From positions 1-64,000 of the forward strand of contig NZ_MLYP01000083.1 in NCBI RefSeq assembly GCF_001866645.1: a DNA stretch of 64,000 bases, given 5' to 3'. This document shows, piece by piece, positions 59,447 to 64,000 of this stretch. This stretch comes from Streptomyces colonosanans. Lineage in GTDB: Bacteria; Actinomycetota; Actinomycetes; Streptomycetales; Streptomycetaceae. Each line of letters opens with the position of its first letter. The first letter of the stretch is position 1. The position numbers were made by a program, and so were the translations under genes. Below the pieces are notes generated by a model, which saw only the letters and a list, made by a program, of their open reading frames with translations, was not told the origin of the DNA and did not search any database.

Positions 59447-60913
59447 CTACTTCGTGAGTTCGGTCAGCTCCTGGTCCTCGGCCTCGGAGCGCCGGCGGCG
59501 AAGCGCGAACCAGCCTCCGACGAGCAGGGCAGCGATCACGGGCAGGAGCAGCAGCGTCTTGCGGCCGATCTCGGGGTCGTTCCACATCAGGACGAGCACG
59601 GCCACCAGGAAGGCGATGGTCGCGATCTCCGTGACCGGGCTGCCGGGCAGTCGGAAGGACGGCCGGGTGACGAGGCCCGCCTTGGCGCGGCGGACGAAGA
59701 CCAGATGGCAGATCATGATGATCACCCAGGTACTGATGATGCCGAGGGAGGCCACGTTCAGCACGATCTCGAAGGCCTGGCTCGGCACGAGGAAGTTCAG
59801 GCCGACGCCGAGCACGCACACCGCGCAGGTGAGCAGAATGCCGCCGTAGGGGACCTGGCTGCGGTTCATCCTCGCCGTGAACTTCGGCGCCGAGCCCGCC
59901 ATCGCCATGGAGCGCAGGATGCGGCCGGTGGAGTAGAGGCCGGAGTTCAGCGAGGACATCGCGGCGGTCAGGACGACGAGGTTCATCACGTCGCCGGCCG
60001 CTGAAACGCCGATCTTCGACAGGACGGTGACGAAGGGGCTCTCGCCCGCGGAGTAGACCGAGCCCGGCAGCAGCAGCGCGAGCAGGACCACCGAGCCGAC
60101 GTAGAACAGGCCGACACGCCACATGATCGAGTTCACCGCACGCGGGACGACCTTCTCCGGCGCGGCGGTCTCACCCGCGGTGACGCCGACCAGTTCCAGG
60201 GCCGCGTAGGCGAAAATCACGCCCTGCATCACGATGACCACGGGCATGACCCCGTGCGGGAAGACGCCTCCGTGGTCGGCGATCACGCTCAGGCCCGGCT
60301 TGTAACCGTCCACCGGGTGCTGCGTGACCAGCAGGAAGATACCGATCAGCATGAAGCCCACCAGCGTGGCGACCTTGACGATCGCGAACCAGAACTCCAT
60401 CTCGCCGAAGATCTTCACCGAGATCAGGTTCACGGCCAGGACGACCGCGAGGGCGATCAGGGCCAGCACCCATTGCGGGATGGAGGTGAAGAAGCTCCAG
60501 TAGTGCGTGTAGAGCGCGATGGCGGTGATGTCGGCGATGCCGGTCGTCGACCAGTTGAGGAAGTACATCCAGCCGGCGACATAGGCGCCTTTCTCACCGA
60601 GGAACTCACGTGCGTACGACACGAAGGACCCGGACGACGGCCGGTACAGGACCAGCTCGCCCAGGGCACGGACGACGAAGAAGGCGAAGACGCCGCAGAC
60701 CAGGTAGGCCAGCGCCAGGGCAGGACCCGCGTTGTGCAGCCGACCGCCGGCCCCGAGGAAGAGACCGGTACCGATCGCACCGCCGATCGCGATCATGTTG
60801 ATATGGCGGGCCTTGAGGTCCTTGCTGTACCCGGCGTCGCCCGCGTCGGCGGGCTGTCGGGCCGCATCGGTGCGGGATGCGGCCGCTGCCGTGTTCACGA
60901 CGTCCTTGCTCAC
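59447..60913 (-). CDS. Amino-acid permease (APC family, AnsP-like)
   Basis: A 488-residue 12-helix transporter. 'KARHINMIAIGGAIGTGLFLG' in the first helix is the APC/AAT consensus; 'GMEFWFAIVKV'-type helix 6 ('FGEMEFWFAIVKVATLVGFM') and 'GVTAGETAAPEKVVPRAVN' in the loop after helix 6 follow. Closest in feel to L-asparagine permeases (AnsP), but the substrate is not certain. GTG 60913 is the first plausible start. It is divergent from the MerR gene. Confidence 0.9.
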   Translation of the reverse strand: MSKDVVNTAAAASRTDAARQPADAGDAGYSKDLKARHINMIAIGGAIGTGLFLGAGGRLHNAGPALALAYLVCGVFAFFVVRALGELVLYRPSSGSFVSYAREFLGEKGAYVAGWMYFLNWSTTGIADITAIALYTHYWSFFTSIPQWVLALIALAVVLAVNLISVKIFGEMEFWFAIVKVATLVGFMLIGIFLLVTQHPVDGYKPGLSVIADHGGVFPHGVMPVVIVMQGVIFAYAALELVGVTAGETAAPEKVVPRAVNSIMWRVGLFYVGSVVLLALLLPGSVYSAGESPFVTVLSKIGVSAAGDVMNLVVLTAAMSSLNSGLYSTGRILRSMAMAGSAPKFTARMNRSQVPYGGILLTCAVCVLGVGLNFLVPSQAFEIVLNVASLGIISTWVIIMICHLVFVRRAKAGLVTRPSFRLPGSPVTEIATIAFLVAVLVLMWNDPEIGRKTLLLLPVIAALLVGGWFALRRRRSEAEDQELTELTK

Positions 60914-61185
60914 GCGTGGATCTACTCTCTGGTGCGCCCTGCGCAGAAGTGCGCGGGTGTCCGATGTGCCTCGGTTCGGCCACACCGTTGTGGCACAGCT
61001 CGATGGACCACCGTCCCCCAGAGACCGCCCCCACCGCGATAACGCACGTCACATAGCGGGACTTCTCACACGTTCTCCGCATGGTCGCCAAATGTCCGGA
61101 ATGCGACTTTCGGCTCATGGTCGCGTGGCCATGGAAGAGCCGGAAGAGGTTTCACACTAATGGTGGGACAGCAATACTGCTGCAC

Positions 61186-61893
61186 ATGACGACCGAGACC
61201 GAGGAGCCGACGCTCACCGTCGACGAACTGGCCGCGCGTGCGGGTGTCACGGTCCGCACCATCCGCTTCTACAGCGCCAGGGGACTGCTTCCGCCGCCCG
61301 TGATCGGCCCGCGGCGCGTGGGGCACTACGGGCCGCAGCACCTGGCCCGGCTGGCGCTCATCGACGAGTTGCAGCGCCAGGGCATGACGTTGGCCGCGAT
61401 CGAGCGGTATCTGCGGCAGCTGCCGGCGGACCTGACCGCGCGCGACCTGGCGGTCCAGCGGGCCGTAGTGGCCTCCTGGGCTCCGGAGGCCGTGGAGACG
61501 GTGTCACGGGAGGAGCTGGAACGGCGCGCGGGGCGGACGCTGGACGAGGACGAACTCGAACGGCTGGCGGCACTCGGGGTCGTCGAGCGGGCGGGCGACT
61601 TTTTCCGCATGGACCCCGGGCTGCTGCGCCTCGGTGTCGAGCTGATCGGCGTCCCGCTGACCCATGAGACGGTCCTGGCCGCCCGCACCGTGCTGATCGA
61701 GCACTCCCGGGCCGCGGCGCACGAGTTGTCACGGCTGTTCCGCGACGCGGTGGCCGAGCGCGACCCCACGGCCGTGAGGTCCCTGTCCGCGCACATGCAC
61801 CCGTTGGTGGTTCAGGCCCTGCTCACCACTTTCCAGCGCTCCCTGAAGGAAGAACTGCGGGAGTGGCTCGCACGGCTCGCGCAGGACCAATGA
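61186..61893 (+). CDS. MerR-family transcriptional regulator
   Basis: A 235-residue regulator. The winged helix-turn-helix is at about residues 8-75 ('VDELAARAGVTVRTIRFYSA' then 'RRVGHYGPQHLARLALIDEL'). The rest is helical and lacks metal-binding Cys, so it is not a metal sensor of the MerR/ZntR kind. It may control the divergent amino-acid permease. The ATG has no ribosome site; the upstream open frame is not coding in character. Confidence 0.88.
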   Translation: MTTETEEPTLTVDELAARAGVTVRTIRFYSARGLLPPPVIGPRRVGHYGPQHLARLALIDELQRQGMTLAAIERYLRQLPADLTARDLAVQRAVVASWAPEAVETVSREELERRAGRTLDEDELERLAALGVVERAGDFFRMDPGLLRLGVELIGVPLTHETVLAARTVLIEHSRAAAHELSRLFRDAVAERDPTAVRSLSAHMHPLVVQALLTTFQRSLKEELREWLARLAQDQ

Positions 61894-61894
61894 C

Positions 61895-61940
61895 CCGGCG
61901 GGTACCCGCGGGGGCCGAAAGCCCCGGCGGGTACCCGTGG
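61895..61940. terminator. Hairpin between MerR and the beta-oxidation gene
   Basis: Two copies of CGGCGGGTACCCG (each containing the palindrome CGGGTACCCG) flank a GGGGC-CGAAA-GCCCC hairpin between convergent genes. Confidence 0.65.
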
Positions 61941-61947
61941 TCCCGGA

Positions 61948-64000
61948 TCAGCGCGCGTCGGTGAACCGCTCCCCCGTCTCCGCCTTCTCCACCAGCAGCG
62001 CGGGCGGCGTGAACCGCTCGCCGTACCGCTCGGCGAGTTCCCGCGCGCGGGCCACGAAGCCGGCGAGGCCGCCGTCGTATCCGTTGATGTACTGCAGGAC
62101 GCCGCCGGTCCAGCCGGGGAAGCCGATCCCGAAGATCGAGCCGATGTTGGCGTCGGCGACGGACGTCAGCACGCCTTCCTCCAGGAGCCGGACGGTGTCC
62201 AGCGCCTCGGAGAACAGCATGCGCTCCTGCATGTCCTCGAACGGGATCTCGTGGCCCGGCTTGGTGAAGTGCTCCCGCAGGCCCGGCCACAGCCGGCCGC
62301 GCTTGCCGTCCTCGCCGTACTCGTAGAAGCCGGCGCCGCCGCTGCGGCCGGTGCGGCCGAACTCGTCGACCATGCGGTCGATGACGGCCTCGGCCGGATG
62401 CGACGTCCAGGTACCGCCCGCCTCCTCGATGGCCCGCTTCGTCTCGTTCCGGATCTTGCGCGGCAGAGTGAGGGTCAGATCGTCCATCAGGGACAGCACC
62501 TTGGCCGGGTAGCCGGCCTGCGCCGCCGCCTGCTCGACGGAAGCGGGCTCGATGCCCTCGCCGACCATGGCGACACCCTCGTTGATGAATTGGCCGATGA
62601 CGCGGGAGGTGAAGAAACCGCGGGAGTCGTTGACGACGATCGGAGTCTTGTTGATCTGCCGTACCAGGTCGAAGGCGCGCGCCAGCGCCTCGCCGCCGGT
62701 CCGCTCACCCTTGATGATCTCGACGAGCGGCATCTTGTCGACGGGCGAGAAGAAGTGCAGCCCGATGAAGTCGGCCTGCCGTTCCGCACCCTCGGCGAGC
62801 GCGGTGATCGGCAGGGTCGAGGTGTTGGAGCACAGCAGCGCGTCGGGCTCGACGATGTGCTCGATCTCCTGGAACACCTTGTGCTTGAGCGCCGGATCCT
62901 CGAAGACGGCCTCGATGACGGCGTCGCAGCCCGCGAGGTCGGCTGCCTCGGCGGTGGGGGTGATACGGGCGAGGAGCCCGTCCGCCTTCTCCTGCGTCGT
63001 ACGCCCCTTGGCGACCGCCTTGGCGCACAGCTTCTCGGAGTAGGCCTTGCCCTTGGCGGCCGCTTCCGCGGAGACGTCCTTCAGGACGACCTCGATGCCC
63101 GCGCGGGCACACGCGTAGGCGATGCCCGCGCCCATCATCCCGGCACCGAGGACCGCGGCCTTGCGGACCTGGCGGGGCTCGATGCCCTGCGGGCGGTTGG
63201 CGCCGGAGTTGACGGCCTGGAGGTCGAAGAAGAACGCCTGGATCATGTTCTTCGCGGTCTGCCCGGTGACCAGCTCGGTGAAGTAGCGCGCCTCGATGGT
63301 CAGGGCGGTCTCGAAGTCGACCTGGGAGCCCTCGACGGCCGCCGCGAGGATGTTGCGCGGTGCCGGGTAGGGGGCGCCGTTCAACTGCTTCCTCAGGTTG
63401 GCGGGGAAGGCGGGCAGGTTGGCGGCGAACTTCGGGTTGGACGGCGTACCGCCGGGGATCTTGTAGCCCGGCTTGTCCCAGGGTTGCTGGGACTCGGGGT
63501 TGGCGTCGATGAAGGCGCGGGCCTTGTCCAGCATCTCCTCGCGGGTGCCGGCCACCTCGTGGACCAGGCCGTTCTCCAAGGCGCGCCGGGGTGAGTACTG
63601 GGTGCCCTGGAGCAGAACCTTGAGCAGGGCGTCGGTGATGCCCATCAGGCGCACGGTGCGGGTGACGCCGCCGCCCGCCGGGAGCAGACCGAGGGTGACC
63701 TCCGGGAGGCCGATCTTGGAGCCGGGGGCGTCCAGGGCGATGCGGTGGTGGGAGGCGAGGGCGATCTCGTAACCGCCGCCCAGGGCCGCGCCGTTGATGG
63801 CGGCGACGACGGGTTTGCCGAGGGTTTCGATGCGGCGCAGGGAGTTCTTGATCGCCACACCGGTCTCGAAGGCCTGCTGGGCCTCCTCCGGGCCGACCTT
63901 CATCATGTCCTTGAGGTCGCCGCCGGCGAAGAAGGTCTTCTTGGCCGAGGTGTAGATGATGCCGCGGATGGAGTCCTTCTCGGCCTCGGCACGCTCGGCG
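61948..64000 (-). CDS. FadJ-type multifunctional beta-oxidation protein, 5' end outside the window
   Basis: The last 684 residues of an enoyl-CoA hydratase / 3-hydroxyacyl-CoA dehydrogenase. The hydratase part shows 'AAINGAALGGGYEIALASHHR' and 'GLPEVTLGLLPAGGGVTR'; the NAD domain 'AAVLGAGMMGAGIAYACARAG' and 'GLHFFSPVDKMPLVEI' follow; C-terminal dehydrogenase domain 'VNDSRGFFTSRVIGQFINEG'. Codons continue upstream of the ATG at 63906 ('KKTFFAGGDLKDM', the hydratase oxyanion motif), so the start lies beyond 64000. It hydrates and oxidises enoyl-CoAs in fatty-acid degradation. Confidence 0.96.
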   Translation of the reverse strand, partial: AERAEAEKDSIRGIIYTSAKKTFFAGGDLKDMMKVGPEEAQQAFETGVAIKNSLRRIETLGKPVVAAINGAALGGGYEIALASHHRIALDAPGSKIGLPEVTLGLLPAGGGVTRTVRLMGITDALLKVLLQGTQYSPRRALENGLVHEVAGTREEMLDKARAFIDANPESQQPWDKPGYKIPGGTPSNPKFAANLPAFPANLRKQLNGAPYPAPRNILAAAVEGSQVDFETALTIEARYFTELVTGQTAKNMIQAFFFDLQAVNSGANRPQGIEPRQVRKAAVLGAGMMGAGIAYACARAGIEVVLKDVSAEAAAKGKAYSEKLCAKAVAKGRTTQEKADGLLARITPTAEAADLAGCDAVIEAVFEDPALKHKVFQEIEHIVEPDALLCSNTSTLPITALAEGAERQADFIGLHFFSPVDKMPLVEIIKGERTGGEALARAFDLVRQINKTPIVVNDSRGFFTSRVIGQFINEGVAMVGEGIEPASVEQAAAQAGYPAKVLSLMDDLTLTLPRKIRNETKRAIEEAGGTWTSHPAEAVIDRMVDEFGRTGRSGGAGFYEYGEDGKRGRLWPGLREHFTKPGHEIPFEDMQERMLFSEALDTVRLLEEGVLTSVADANIGSIFGIGFPGWTGGVLQYINGYDGGLAGFVARARELAERYGERFTPPALLVEKAETGERFTDAR

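Overview
This window is a high-GC actinobacterial chromosome segment, almost certainly from a Streptomyces. The evidence is strong third-position GC bias, many GTG starts, GTGA/ATGA stop-start overlaps, a hopanoid operon in the order known from S. coelicolor, and typical Streptomyces families (LacI, LysR, XRE-cupin, HATPase regulators, an ECF41 sigma factor, NucA/NucB secreted proteins). There is no rRNA, CRISPR array or intact prophage. One tRNA-Pro(GGG) lies at the left end.

Layout. 0-5.5 kb: tRNA-Pro, a YjbR-like protein, a decayed XRE regulator, a LysR regulator, the threonine-degradation pair tdh-kbl, and a lipoprotein. 5.5-11.2 kb: a purine-base module with a LacI repressor divergent from an NCS1 permease, adenine deaminase and an adenosine/adenine-deaminase homologue, with two LacI-type palindromes between. 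11.2-23.8 kb: an accessory, partly decayed region holding a PP2C phosphatase, a HIT-like protein, a DUF998 protein, an ECF41 sigma factor, a NucA/NucB secreted-toxin candidate with an SMI1/KNR4 immunity-like gene, remnants of a second copy of that pair, an IS5-type transposase relic, a broken MFS transporter, an MBL-fold hydrolase (with a decayed partial copy 8.8 kb away) and a carboxymuconolactone-decarboxylase-like gene that carries an ECF41-type promoter. 23.8-26.7 kb: SGNH hydrolase, tyrosine phosphatase, and an XRE-cupin regulator overlapping a 50-residue membrane protein.

26.7-39.9 kb is the hopanoid operon, transcribed leftward: a 21-codon leader ORF, hpnC, hpnD, a 46-residue ORF, hpnE, polyprenyl synthase, squalene-hopene cyclase, hpnG, hpnH, ispG, dxs and an aminotransferase. 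It combines precursor supply (Dxs, IspG, prenyl synthase), squalene formation (HpnCDE), cyclisation (Shc) and side-chain building (HpnH, HpnG, aminotransferase). idi lies 8 kb upstream.

40.1-47.3 kb is a second leftward operon that looks like a phospho-polyol or glycolipid assembly and export system: two CDP-alcohol phosphotransferases, a nucleotidyltransferase, a glycerol-1-phosphate-dehydrogenase-like enzyme, a family 2 glycosyltransferase and a TagG/TagH-like ABC exporter. Its product is not known to me.

47.8-64 kb is ordinary chromosome: idi, HATPase regulator, enoyl-CoA hydratase, Tex, ABC-F ATPase, a Rossmann-like unknown, D-amino-acid oxidase, M1 aminopeptidase, a PfkB kinase coupled to a macro-domain protein, an amino-acid permease, a MerR regulator, and a FadJ-type multifunctional beta-oxidation protein that runs off the right edge.

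The most unusual parts are the duplicated convergent toxin/immunity locus (15.5-20.3 kb), the ECF41 sigma factor and its probable target separated by that locus, and the phospho-polyol operon.
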